Assembly: GCA_963754305.1 (NCBI GenBank)
Contig: CAVWFR010000036.1
Coordinates: 329,018 to 393,017, forward strand
DNA from: DATEDA01 sp963754305
GTDB taxonomy: Bacteria > Pseudomonadota > Gammaproteobacteria > Burkholderiales > SG8-39
Direction of reading: 5' to 3'
DNA length: 64,000 nt
The translations under genes were made by a program, and so were the position numbers. Of this stretch, positions 53,421-63,263 are shown in pieces (the first letter of the stretch is position 1; each line of letters opens with the position of its first letter). Below the pieces are notes generated by a model that was given only the letters and a program-made list of their open reading frames with translations, searched no databases and was not told the DNA's origin.

Positions 53421-53714
53421 TCAAGCAGCCCGCTTCTCGATCGGTCTCACGGCGATTCGGAGCCCAGTCGCCCTGAGCACGGCGTTCAGGCTGCGAAGTT
53501 CCGGATTGCCCGACTTGGAGAGCATCTTGTAGGTCGCCTCGCGAGTGAGCTTCGCTCTGCGCGCGATCTCGGCGATGCCGCCCTGCGCCTGCGCGACTTG
53601 GCGCAGCGCGAGCATGAGCGCCGCCTGGTCGCCATCCTCGATCACGGCCTCGAGGTACGCCGCGGCTTCGGCGGGGTCCTTGAGCTGCTCGATGAGCCAG
53701 GGCTCGTAAGGCAG
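53421..53714 (-). CDS. Antitoxin of the HigA/addiction-module antidote family
   Basis: About 97 residues: LKDPAEAAAYLEAVIEDG, MLALRQVAQAQGGIAEIARR, then the helix-turn-helix AKLTREATYKMLSKSGNPEL and LNAVLRATGLRIAVRP. This matches the putative addiction-module antidote group that pairs with HigB-type toxins. No ATG, GTG or TTG opens the domain; the only nearby start is CTG at 53714, next to the toxin stop at 53716. Either a rare start is used or a base is wrong here. The toxin gene comes first, as in higBA. Confidence 0.75.
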   Translation of the reverse strand: MPYEPWLIEQLKDPAEAAAYLEAVIEDGDQAALMLALRQVAQAQGGIAEIARRAKLTREATYKMLSKSGNPELRSLNAVLRATGLRIAVRPIEKRAA

Positions 53715-53715
53715 G

Positions 53716-54066
53716 CTAGCGGCGGCCGCGCGGCTTTTTCCGCGCAGTGCGCGCCTTGTAGTCCTCGAAGTACGCTTTCGCACGGTCGATGTCCTTTTGC
53801 TGCGTCCTCTTGTCTCCTCCGCAGAGGAGCAGAACCACCACGTGTCCGAGCCGGGCGAAATAGACGCGGTATCCCGGTCCCCAATCGATCCTGAGCTCCA
53901 GCACGCCTTCGCCCACCGGCCCGGTGTCGCCGAAGTTGCCAACTGCGACGCGGGCGATGCGCGCTTCGATCCGCGTGCGGGCCTGCCGGTCCTTCAGGCC
54001 TTGCAGCCATTCGACAAATGGCTGCTCGCCGGCCACGGTCTGGTAATAGCGGAGCTCGATGGCCAT
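53716..54066 (-). CDS. RelE/ParE-superfamily toxin (HigB-1 type)
   Basis: 116 residues: LRYYQTVAGEQPFVEWLQGL, ARIEARIARVAVGNFGDTGP, then LELRIDWGPGYRVYFARLGH and LLLCGGDKRTQQKDIDRAKA. These are the phage-derived Gp49-like/HigB family blocks; the Arg-x-x-Tyr pair and the Lys/Arg after GGDK are the usual active residues of this mRNA-cutting toxin. The C-terminus is extended by a basic tail (RTARKKPRGRR). The ATG at 54066 is preceded by an AT-rich palindrome that could be the operator. Confidence 0.82.
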   Translation of the reverse strand: MAIELRYYQTVAGEQPFVEWLQGLKDRQARTRIEARIARVAVGNFGDTGPVGEGVLELRIDWGPGYRVYFARLGHVVVLLLCGGDKRTQQKDIDRAKAYFEDYKARTARKKPRGRR

Positions 54067-54084
54067 TGTAATTTATAGTTAACA
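54066..54084. promoter_or_regulatory. AT-rich palindrome upstream of the toxin-antitoxin operon
   Basis: TTGTTAAC and ATTACAA flank TATAA immediately before the toxin start (read on the minus strand), with GTTAAC itself palindromic. TTGACC lies about 10 bases further upstream. Antitoxins of this type bind such repeats, but the spacing does not make a standard promoter, so the exact elements are uncertain. Confidence 0.45.
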
Positions 54085-54245
54085 ACCGGGTCAATCCCCG
54101 GGGTCTGTCTCGTGCACGCGGCCAGTGTACGGAGGGCAATGGCTCACCCCGCGAGCCCGCGCGAGGGTTGCGCTGTGGGGTACGGCGAGCCTCCGAGGCA
54201 AGACTCCCTTCGCGCCACTCGGCCCCGCGGCGATACTCCGGAACC

Positions 54246-57200
54246 ATGCGAGCCGCAGCCGGGCATCTCACCCTCTCGCCGTCCGACCTGAACGACTACG
54301 TCGAGTGCGCCCACCTCACGACGCTCGCGCTCGAGGTGGCGAAGGGCAGCCGGGCCCGCCCGCACGTCGCCGACGAGCAGGCCGAGCTCCTGCGGCGCAA
54401 GGGCGAGGAGCACGAGCGCGCCCATCTCGAGCGCCTGCGGGCCGAGGGCCGCGCGATCGTCGAGATCGAGCTCGGCGAGCCGTGGGACTTCGAGGCCGCC
54501 GCCGCGCGCACCGCGCAGGCCATGCGCGACGGCGCCGAGGTGATCACCCAGGCCACGTTCGTCGACGGGCGGTGGCGCGGGCGCGCGGACTTCCTGCTCA
54601 AGGTCGACCGGCAGACGAAGCTCGGCGCCTGGGGCTACGAGCCGCTCGACGCGAAGCTCGCGCGGGCCGAGAAGCCCACTTACGTCCTCCAGCTCTGCTT
54701 CTACAGCGACGGGATCGCAGCGGTGCAGGGGTCGCCGCCGGAGCACATGCACGTGCTCCTCGGCGTCGGCGAGCAGCGCGCCCTGCGCTACGACGACTTC
54801 GCGGCGTACTACCGCCGGGTGCGCGCCCGGTTCGAGGCGGCGATCGCCGGGCCGGCGGCGACCGAGCCCTACCCCGTCGAGCACTGCTCGCTCTGCGACT
54901 TCCGCGGCGTGTGCGCGGCGCGCTGGGAGGCCGAAGACCACCTCGTGCAGGTCGCCAACGTGCGGCGCGACCAGGTGATGCGATTGCGCGAGGCGGGCCT
55001 GCCCACCCTCGCCGCGCTCGCGCGGGCCGCGCCGGACACGAAGATCGCCGACATCCCCGAGCACACCTTCGAGGCCCTGCGCGACCAGGCGGCGCTGCAG
55101 CTCGAGCGGCGGACCACGGGGCGCCTCGACTGGCACGCCGTCGATGCCGACGCCGGGTGCGGGTTCGAGCTCCTGCCGCGGCCGTCGGCGGGCGACGTCG
55201 TCTTCGACATCGAGGGCGATCCGTTCTGGGAACCGGCCCGCGGCCTGCACTTCCTGTTCGGGCTGCTCCTGCGCGAGGGCGCCGACTGGCAGTACCGCGC
55301 CCGTCTGGGCGCACGACCGGGCGGAGGAGCGACGCTTGTTCGAGACGTTCGTGGACCTCGTCCACGAGCGGCTCGCGCGCGATCCCGGCATGCACGTGTA
55401 CCACTACGGCGCCTACGAGAAGGCCGCGATCACGCAGCTGATGGGGATCTACGCGACGCGGGAAGACGCGGTCGACGAGCTGCTGCGCCGGAAGATCTTC
55501 GTGAACCTCCACACGGCCGTGCGCCAGGGCCTGCGGGCGGGCGTCCCGAGCTACTCCCTCAAGGAGGTCGAGGCGCTCGCTCAGTTCGCGCGCCGCGCCG
55601 ACGTCAAGAGCGGCACGCGCGCGGTGCTGGCGTACGAGCACTGGATGGAGACGCGCGACGAGAGCCTGCTCGCGAGCATCGCCGCTTACAACGCCGAGGA
55701 CTGCCGCGCGACGCTCGCGCTGCGCGACTGGCTGGTCGCCCACCGCCCGGAGGACGCGCGATGGTTCGAGGCGGTGGCGGCCGAGGCGCGCGACGACGCG
55801 GACGCCGGCGAGCGCGACCGGCTGCGCGCGGCGCTCGTCGAGGGCAGCCTCCCCGGGTCGGCGCGCTGGCTCGCCGGCGAGCTCCTCGAGTACCACCGGC
55901 GCGAGGCGCGGCCCGGCTGGTGGTGGCACTTCGAGCGGCGCGACCAGATGACGGAGGAGGAGCTGCTCGACGACGCCGAGGCGATCGCCGGCCTCGCGCC
56001 CGTCGGCGGGCCGGTCGCGGACAAGCGGTCGTTCCTGCACACGCTCGCGTTCCCGCCGCAGCAGCACAAGCTCGGGCCGGGAGACCAGCCGTTCGACCCG
56101 GCGACCAAGAAGTCCGCCGGCACGATCGCCGAGCTCGACGACGTCGCCGGGACGCTGACGCTGCGCCGGGGGCCGACGCTCAAGGGCGTCGCGCTGCCGC
56201 GGGCGCTCGTCCCCGAAGGACCCTACCGAACGCACCGACCAGCGCGGCGCGCTCGCGCGCCTCGCCTCCTCGATCCTCGCCGACGACGGCCGCTACGCCG
56301 CGCTGCGCGACATCCTCGAGCGAAGGCCGCCTCGCGTTCGCGGCCGCGCACCCGGCGGCGCGGTGCAGACGATCGATCTCGCCGCCCAGCGCGCGCTCGT
56401 GGCGGGGCTGGACGCGAGCTACCTCTTCATCCAGGGCCCGCCGGGAACCGGCAAGACGTGGACCGGCGCGCGCCTGGTGACCGAGCTCATGCGCCAGGGC
56501 CGGCGCGTCGGCGTCGCGGCGACGAGCCACAAGGCGATCCACAACCTGCTCGCGGAGGTGGAGGAGGCGGCGGCCGAGGAAGGCCTTCGCTTCCGCGGTC
56601 TCAAGAAGGCGTCCGCCGGCAACGACGAGTCGTTCTACGACAGCCCCTCGATCACCAGCGCTACCGACGTCGCGGCGTTCGCCTCCGCCTCGGACGCGAT
56701 GCTCTTCGCCGGAACCGCCTGGCTCTTCGCCCACGAGAGCCTGGACGGCGGCGCCGCGCCCGCGATCGACACCCTGGTGATCGACGAGGCCGGGCAGGTG
56801 TCGCTCGCCGATGCGCTGGCGATGGGAACGGCCGCGCGCAACGTCGTGCTGCTCGGCGACCCGCTCCAGCTCGCCCAGGTCTCGCAGGGGACGCATCCGG
56901 AAGGCGCCGGCGCCTCGATCCTCGAGCACCTGCTCGGCGAGCACGCGACCATCCCGCAGGACATGGGCGTGTTCCTCGAGCGCACGCGGCGCATGCATCC
57001 GGACGTGTGCCGGTTCATCTCCGAGGTCGTGTACGAGAGCCGGCTCGAAGGCGTGCCGGAAGTCGCGCGTCAGAGCGACCGCCTTCGGGACCGGGCTGCG
57101 CTTCCTGCCCGTGGAGCACGTCGGCAACGCGTCCGCGTCGACCGAGGAGGCCGAGGCGGTCGCCGCGGAGATCCGGAAGATGATCGGCGGGTCGTGGACG

Positions 57201-57581
57201 AACGCGGACGGCGAGGAGCAGCCGCTACGCCCGAAGGACTTCATGGTCGTCGCGCCCTACAACGCGCAGGTGCGGCGGCTCCGCGAAGCCTTGCGCGCCG
57301 CGGGCCTCGCGGACGTGCCGGTCGGCACGGTGGACAAGTTCCAGGGCCGCGAGGCGCCGGTGGTCTTCTACTCGATGGCGACATCGAGCGCGGAGGACGT
57401 GCCGCGGACGCTCGAGTTCCTCTTCTCGCGCAACCGCCTGAACGTCGCCGTGTCCCGCGCGATGTGCCTCGCGTTCGTCGTGGCGAGCCCGCTGCTGCTC
57501 GAGTCTCGCGCCCGGACGATCGAGCAGATGCGGCTGATCAATGCGCTGTGCAGGTTTGTGGATCTGGCTGAGAGGGCTTGA
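54246..57581 (+). pseudogene. TM0106-type RecB-like nuclease with SF1 helicase, several frame breaks
   Basis: The reading starts at 54246 with SPSDLNDYVECAHLTTLALE, a RecB-like nuclease with the Asp/Lys core near GAWGYEPLDAKLARAEKP and a cysteine pair region HCSLCDFRGVCAARWE. An RNase H-like part follows (DVVFDIEGDPFWEPARGLHF; later HVYHYGAYEKAAITQLMGIY). The helicase has Walker A IQGPPGTGKTW, Walker B LVIDEAGQVSLADAL, LLGDPLQLAQVSQG and the end motif VGTVDKFQGREAPVVFYS with NRLNVAVSRA. Five frame changes are needed, near 55300, 56222, 56320, 56362 and 57080, to give about 1,110 residues. Proteins of this type occur in defence and DNA-repair settings. So many breaks suggest either decay or poor sequence. 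Confidence 0.8.
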
Positions 57582-57594
57582 CCTGCCCCGGCTA

Positions 57595-57609
57595 TATCGG
57601 ATAACGATA
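57595..57609. promoter_or_regulatory. Inverted repeat in the abiE promoter region
   Basis: TATCG (57595-57599) and CGATA (57605-57609) form an inverted repeat with a 5-base spacer, within an AT-rich stretch that runs to the AbiEi start at 57654. AbiEi proteins are known to repress their own operon by binding inverted repeats, so this is a candidate site. Confidence 0.45.
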
Positions 57610-57653
57610 AATTCACGAAATATGAGAATTTTTAGTGCTAAAGTATAGTCACG

Positions 57654-58457
57654 ATGAAAGAAAACTCTGCACTGCCTGCCTCGCGAGCTCGCCTCGCCGC
57701 CGTTCTGCGCTCCACGAAAGAGGTAGTGACGATCGACGCCGCCACTAAGACGCTCGACCTCGACCGGACAGCGGCGGCAAAACTCTTGTCACGCTGGGTC
57801 CAGCAAGGCTGGCTTCGACGGGTCGGGCCCGGCACCTACGTGGCCGTGCCTCTCGACCTCGCCGGGACCGAGCAGGTCGTCGAAGACCCTTGGGTGTTGG
57901 TGCCCACGCTTTTTCGTGAATGCTATATCGGCGGTTGGACTGCCGCCCATCACTGGGACCTGACAGAGCAGCTCTTCAACGAGACTGTTGTATTCACGAC
58001 CCGCCGTATCGCTGAGAAGCGCATCACGGCGCAGGGCGTCACCTTCTTGCTTCACCACATTCCGAAAGAGCGCCTGTTCGGCCTCAAGCCTCTCTGGCGT
58101 GGCACGACACGCGTAAACGTTTCAGACCCGGCGCGGACGTTGATCGACATGATCGCGATGCCGAGCACCGGCGGCGGAATAGATCACACCGCCGATTGCC
58201 TGGCGGCGTACCTGAAATCCCAGGTCAACGATCGGGGCTTACTGATCCGGTACGCCGAGCAATTCGGCAACGGTGCCATCTTCAAGAGACTTGGCTTTCT
58301 GGCAGAGAACCGACTCCAGAACGAGGAACTCGCTGCCGCTTGCCGCGCCCGGCTTACACACGGTTACGCCAAGCTAGACCCGGCACTTCCAAGCTCGATG
58401 CTGGTAACGGCATGGCGGCTTTGGGTGCCGGAACGCTGGAAGCGGGGCTCGGCATGA
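57654..58457 (+). CDS. Type IV toxin-antitoxin antitoxin AbiEi
   Basis: 267 residues. The N-terminal winged-helix is VVTIDAATKTLDLDRTAAAK with WVQQGWLRRVGPGTYVAVPL. The C-terminal domain has YIGGWTAAHHWDLTEQLFNE, TTRRIAEKRITAQGVTFLL and RVNVSDPARTLIDMIAMPST, the standard AbiEi blocks. It represses the operon and counters the AbiEii toxin without direct contact in known systems. GC content of the upstream 50 bases is much lower than in neighbours. The stop overlaps the toxin start in ATGA. Confidence 0.88.
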   Translation: MKENSALPASRARLAAVLRSTKEVVTIDAATKTLDLDRTAAAKLLSRWVQQGWLRRVGPGTYVAVPLDLAGTEQVVEDPWVLVPTLFRECYIGGWTAAHHWDLTEQLFNETVVFTTRRIAEKRITAQGVTFLLHHIPKERLFGLKPLWRGTTRVNVSDPARTLIDMIAMPSTGGGIDHTADCLAAYLKSQVNDRGLLIRYAEQFGNGAIFKRLGFLAENRLQNEELAAACRARLTHGYAKLDPALPSSMLVTAWRLWVPERWKRGSA

Positions 58458-59893
58458 TCGACAAGCGCGAGATTCTGGAAACCGCTTCCGCACTCGGCTT
58501 ACTCCCGAATATTGTCGAGAAGGACTATGTCCTCGGCTGGCTCCTCGCGGGAATCAACGCTCATCCCGATCTTGCCGACTCGTGGGTTTTCAAAGGCGGA
58601 ACCTGCCTCAAGAAGTGCTATTTCGAGACCTATCGCTTTTCGGAGGACCTCGATTTCACGCTGCTCGACGAGGCGCAGATTGAAGACGGCTTCCTGCGGC
58701 GGGCGCTAGGAGAGGTCGTCGCCTGGGTGGCGGATGAGTCGGGTCTTGCGGTGCCAGCCGACCAACTGGCATTCGACATATTCCAGAATCCGCGTGGTCG
58801 CATTTCGTGCCAAGCGCGAATCGGCTATCGCGGTCCCATTTCGCCGACATCTGGCTCAGGCGGATGGCCCAAGATAAAACTCGATCTCACGGCAGACGAG
58901 AAACTCGTGATGCCACCCGTCCGCCGCGAAGTCTTTCACCCTTATTCCGATCGCCCGGAAAGCGGGCTGTGGATCAACGCCTACAGCTACGAAGAAGCCT
59001 TTGGCGAAAAGATGAGGGCTCTAGCAGAACGGACACGCCCCCGTGACCTCTACGATGTCGTGAACCTTTACCGACATGTGGATAGTCGGCCATCGGCAGC
59101 CGTGCTTCGCGATGTCCTCGGGCAAAAGTGCGAATACAAGGGAATCGGTGTGCCGACATTCGAATCCCTTGCGACCCACCGTGCCGATCTCGAAGCGATG
59201 TGGCCGAACATGCTGGGCCACCAATTGCCGACGTTGCCCCCGGTCGCTGACTTCTGGGATGCACTACCCGAGGTTTTCACTTGGATGAACGGAACAGGCG
59301 AACGGCCACAGCGGGCGCGAATTGCTTCTGCCGCAGGCGAGATCTCGATCCGCACCCGCGTGCTGCCGATGACCGTTCCGCTGCGCGCTCGAGCTCCGCT
59401 CGAAATCATCAGGTTCGCGGCGTCGAACCACCTCTGCGTCGATCTGACCTACGACGGCACCGTCCGTCGGATCGAACCCTATTCGCTGCGACAGACAGCG
59501 GAAGGAAACTTTGTGCTGCACGCAGTTCGCACGGAGTCCGGAGAGCATCGATCCTATCGGGTGGATCGGATGCAGGCAGCGTCCGTGACTGGCCAATCGT
59601 TTGTGCCGCGGTACGTCGTCGAACTTACCCCGGAGGGACCCCTGCCTGTTGCACCAGCAGCGACACCCCGCTCGGACTTGGGAGGAAGCAATACCTGGGA
59701 AGTCAGGAAAGCACCCAAGCAACGGTCCGCCACGCCGTCGTGGGGACGGGCTCCGGTTTATGTCTACCGTTGCTCGGTATGTGGCAAGACCTTCGAGCGC
59801 AAGTCAATGGACGGCTCCCTGAATGCTCACAAGCATCCCCGTGGTTATCAGTGTGCAGGACGAATCGGCACCTACGTTCGCACCAAGTACTGA
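58454..59893 (+). CDS. AbiEii nucleotidyltransferase toxin fused to WYL-like and zinc-finger-like domains
   Basis: 479 residues, longer than the roughly 300 of common AbiEii proteins. Residues 1-290 are the nucleotidyltransferase: VEKDYVLGWLLAGINAHPDL, FKGGTCLKKCYFETYRFSED with LDFTLLDE (metal and nucleotide site, near 47-70), and PRDLYDVVNLYRHVD. Residues about 310-385 look like a WYL domain: LEIIRFAASNHLCVDLTYDG, RRIEPYSLRQTAEGNFVLHA, RSYRVDRMQAASVTGQSF. Residues about 438-470 form a Cys/His cluster, YRCSVCGKTFERK then AHKHPRGYQCAG (C-x2-C-x15-H-x-H-x5-C), likely binding zinc. WYL domains sense nucleotide-like ligands, so the toxin may be ligand-controlled (inference). Confidence 0.82.
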   Translation: MIDKREILETASALGLLPNIVEKDYVLGWLLAGINAHPDLADSWVFKGGTCLKKCYFETYRFSEDLDFTLLDEAQIEDGFLRRALGEVVAWVADESGLAVPADQLAFDIFQNPRGRISCQARIGYRGPISPTSGSGGWPKIKLDLTADEKLVMPPVRREVFHPYSDRPESGLWINAYSYEEAFGEKMRALAERTRPRDLYDVVNLYRHVDSRPSAAVLRDVLGQKCEYKGIGVPTFESLATHRADLEAMWPNMLGHQLPTLPPVADFWDALPEVFTWMNGTGERPQRARIASAAGEISIRTRVLPMTVPLRARAPLEIIRFAASNHLCVDLTYDGTVRRIEPYSLRQTAEGNFVLHAVRTESGEHRSYRVDRMQAASVTGQSFVPRYVVELTPEGPLPVAPAATPRSDLGGSNTWEVRKAPKQRSATPSWGRAPVYVYRCSVCGKTFERKSMDGSLNAHKHPRGYQCAGRIGTYVRTKY

Positions 59894-60157
59894 GTCGCAC
59901 CGGCGCGCGATGAGAACGATAGCGACTTCTGGAAAATCTCTACGCGAAACTGAAGCATCACACGTCGTTTGCTGCCCCTGTTGCGTGCTAACCGATGATC
60001 AGGCGAAGGCGAGATCTGCTTGCTAATTGAGGTGAGTCGCGCGGCCTTTAGGCCGGCGCCAAGCAAGGCTTTGGACGCGTCGACGATGAGGGTTGACCTT
60101 AGGGGATACGCGTCCTGCGGCAGTCTTCGGCGGCGCATAAGGACCCGTGCATGAAGC

Positions 60158-62393
60158 GTGCGACCATCCACAAATCTTCGAGCGCCTTTGGATCACTTGC
60201 GGGAGCGAGCATTGCCTGACGTATTTGAGCTACGCCGCGAAATCGTAGAGGAGTACGCCACTTTTTCGCGCAGCTTCACGCGCATCGCTGCCCCTGACAT
60301 CGCCGCCGTCGTCGAAGCCGAGTACGCGCGCGAGCGGTATTGGCCTGAGCCCCTTATCCAGATCAACCCGAACTACCGTCGCAACGGCAGCGTTGCAGAT
60401 CTGGTACGGGACGGGATGCTCCATTCCGAATGCGAGCGCCTCTTCCAGGCCAACAAGGCTGAAGGCATCCCGCGCCCGATCGAGCTCTACACCCATCAGC
60501 TTGAAGCCTTGGCGAAGGCAAAGGCGGACAAGAGCTTCGTCGTCACTACGGGGACAGGTTCCGGGAAGTCTCTCTCTTTCTTCTTGCCCATCATCGACCG
60601 GATCCTGCGTGCCCGCGCCGATGACCCCAGGCCGCGCACTCGGGCGATCGTCATATACCCCATGAATGCGCTGGCAAACAGCCAGCTCGAGGAACTGGAC
60701 AAGTTCCTGTGCGACTACCCGGAAGGCGATCGGCCCTTCAGCGTGGCCCGCTACACCGGGCAGGAGGAGCGTGCGGAGCGCGAGCGAATCGCGCAGTCTC
60801 CGCCCGACATCCTGCTGACCAACTTCATGATGCTGGAGTTGATCCTCACGCGCTACGAACCGATCGATCGGCGCGTCGTCGAGAACTGCCGCGGCCTCGA
60901 GTTCCTCGTGCTCGACGAACTGCACACCTATCGCGGCCGGCAGGGCGCCGACGTGGCGATGCTCGTGCGACGCCTGAAGCAGCGGCTGTCGGCCGAGAGC
61001 CTGCTGTGCATCGGCACGTCGGCGACGATGTCCACGACGGGCACGATTGAAGACCAGAACAAGACCGTTGCCGAAGTGGCGAGCAAGCTCTTCGGTGCGC
61101 AGATTACGGCGCACGACGTGATCGGCGAGACGCTCGAGCGCGTCACCGACGACACCTTGGACTTGAACGCCATCCGTCCCTTGCTTGCCGCGCGCATCGC
61201 TGCCGGACGGCATGAGTGGCAAGGATTCGACGATTTCCGCCGCGACCCGCTCGCGGTGTGGATGGAGCTCACGCTGGGCATCGACTTGTCCGCCCTGGAG
61301 AAGCCTAAGCGCGCGGCGCCATGCACATTGACCGAAGCCGCCGCAAGGCTCAGCGCCGATGCCGGCATCGACACATCCGCCGCAGGCGACGTGCTGCGAA
61401 GCTTCCTGGTCGCCGCCAGCGCACTCCGCACTTCGCAGGGGCGTGCACCGTTTGCCTTCAAGCTGCACCAGTTCATCAGCGGTCCGGGCAAGGTGATGAC
61501 CACGCTCGAGCCCGAGAGCACGCGGCACGTCACGCTCGACGCGCAGCGATTCGCTCCGGGCCGCCAGCAGGAAGGCGTTCTCCTGTTCGCCGCACACTTC
61601 TGTCGCGAGTGCGGACAGGAGTACCACCCGGTTTGGCGGGGCAAGGACGGCCACTTCGCGCCGCGCGAGATAGACGACCTGGCGGCGGACGATGCAGATG
61701 GCAGCGGCAAGCCGACCTGGGGCTTCCTCGCGCCGCGGCGATCGACTCAAAGCTATGGCGGGCGCCTCGATGACCTGCCGGAGAACTGGCTCGACCTCAC
61801 GAGAGCGGAGCCCAAGGTCAAGCCGCCGTATCGCGAGGCGGTCCCGCAAGACCACCTCGGTGATGCGACCGGCCGACCGGGAAGCGGGCAGCCCTACTGG
61901 TTCATTCCGGGCAAGTTCCGCTTCTGCTTGAACTGCGGCTTCCTGCACGAGGCCTACGGCAGGGACGTCAACCGACTCTCCAGCCTTTCAGGTGAAGGCC
62001 GCTCGTCCGCGATGACCATCCTGACGCTGAGCCTGCTCCGACAGCTCTTTGCCGAAGCCGACCTGCCCCCGGGCTTACCGGACCCGCGAAAGCTCCTGGG
62101 CTTCTCCGACAATCGGCAGGACGCCGCGCTGCAGGCTGGCCACTTCAACGACTTCGTTTACCTGCTCACGCTGCGTTCGGCCCTGGTGGCCGCGCTGAAG
62201 GCATCGGGTGGCGCCCTGACGGAAGAGCACCTGACCGATGCAGTGTTCAAGGCCCTCGGCTTCGAACGGACCGACGAGGCGACGCTCGTCGAGTACCTCA
62301 AGAGCCCAAAGCTCGTCGGGCTCGCGCGTCAGGAGGGCCAGAGAGCCGTTCGTTTCGTCCTCGGGTACCGACTCGTGCGCGACTTGGTGGGTG
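60158..62393 (+). pseudogene. Large DEAD/DEAH-type helicase, C-terminally truncated
   Basis: About 745 residues of a big superfamily 2 helicase of the kind that normally ends in a DUF1998/MZB-type region. Motif I is VVTTGTGSGKSLSFFLPI (near 130), Ia IVIYPMNALANSQLEELDKF, motif II FLVLDELHTYRGRQGADVAM (near 250) and motif III LCIGTSATMST. Cysteine pairs in CRECGQEYH and CLNCGF belong to an inserted zinc-binding part. PRKLLGFSDNRQDAALQAGH marks the start of the second helicase half, but the sequence stops matching at RLVRDLVGG near 62393. Helicase motifs V and VI are missing, so the product is probably inactive. The start is uncertain (GTG at 60158 assumed). Confidence 0.75.
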
Positions 62394-63000
62394 GCAGGCG
62401 ACCTTTCCAGAAGGACGGCTCATTCGCGAGCTCGCCCGCAGCCTGCCGGGGCTCGCCAACGGGCACGGCGGATTCGACGCCCCCGACATCGCCGCGCTGG
62501 CCGCGCTGCTGCGCCGCGCGGCAGAGCTGTCGCTGGCCCTGCCCGACCAGGCGGCGCGGACGTTCCGGGAGCGTGTCGCGCAGACGCTCAAAAAAGTCGC
62601 AAACCAAGGCACGGAAGTCGAACGGCTTGTCCGCCAGCGTGTGGGCCAAGACGTCTTCCGCGAAGCGTTGCTCGACTACTGGGGCGGGGCCTGCGCCATC
62701 ACCGGGCTGGCCTTACCCGACGTACTGCGGGCCAGCCACGCGAAGCCTTGGGCTGAATGCGAGAGCGACGAGGAGCGACTGGATGTCTTTAACGGCTTTC
62801 CCCTTGTCGCGCACCTCGACGCACTCTTCGATCGCGGCCTGATAACCCTCGACACGGCCGGCGGAGTAGTTATTGCTTCGATTCTTCCCGCTGATCATCG
62901 TGTGCTGTTGCATCTGAGTGAGGGGCTGCGACTGCGCTGGGTGGCACCAGAGCATCTGCCGTTTCTTCAGTGGCACCGGGAACATGTGTTTCGGCGTTGA
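62390..63000 (+). pseudogene. HNH endonuclease, N-terminally truncated and joined to the helicase remnant
   Basis: In the frame ending at 63000 the protein reads GRLIRELARSLPGLANGHGG, RERVAQTLKKVANQGTEVER, LLDYWGGACAITGLALPDVL then ASHAKPWAECESDEERLDVF and FPLVAHLDALFDRGLITLD. This is the C-terminal two-thirds of an HNH_2-type restriction-like endonuclease, with the His in ASHAKPW and Asn/His in NGFPLVAHLDALF. No start lies at the beginning of the homology; an ATG-like internal start is at 62641. The N-terminal part has been replaced by the helicase DNA. Confidence 0.75.
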
Positions 63001-63263
63001 GCAAACGCCAACCTGCTGCTCGGTCAAGCCCGCTCCCTACAACGTATCGACTTCATCGACGGCGTCGCGCAGCAGATGCGCAACGCACTGAAGAACGCTC
63101 CGTTCGTCGGTTTCTCCTGTTACGCCCATAGTTCAGATCCACGCCAACACGCGGGCCGTGCTCGGCGAGCAGATCAACTCGTGTGAGATCCAGTGCGCGA
63201 TCGCGGACGGCGCGACGCGCCGAACAGTTTCTAGAGTTGTCTTGCAGAGCTCGAGCTCACGGC

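Noticed and set aside
60158..63000. DISARM or a similar named defence system based on the large helicase
   Set aside because: No DrmB, DrmC or methyltransferase is nearby, the helicase is truncated and its family cannot be fixed by eye. Only helicase and HNH remnants are claimed.
63001..63263. A gene fragment reading SLQRIDFIDGVAQQMRNALK after the HNH stop
   Set aside because: A short protein-like stretch is visible, but it has no start, is closed within about 60 codons and matches no family I can name.
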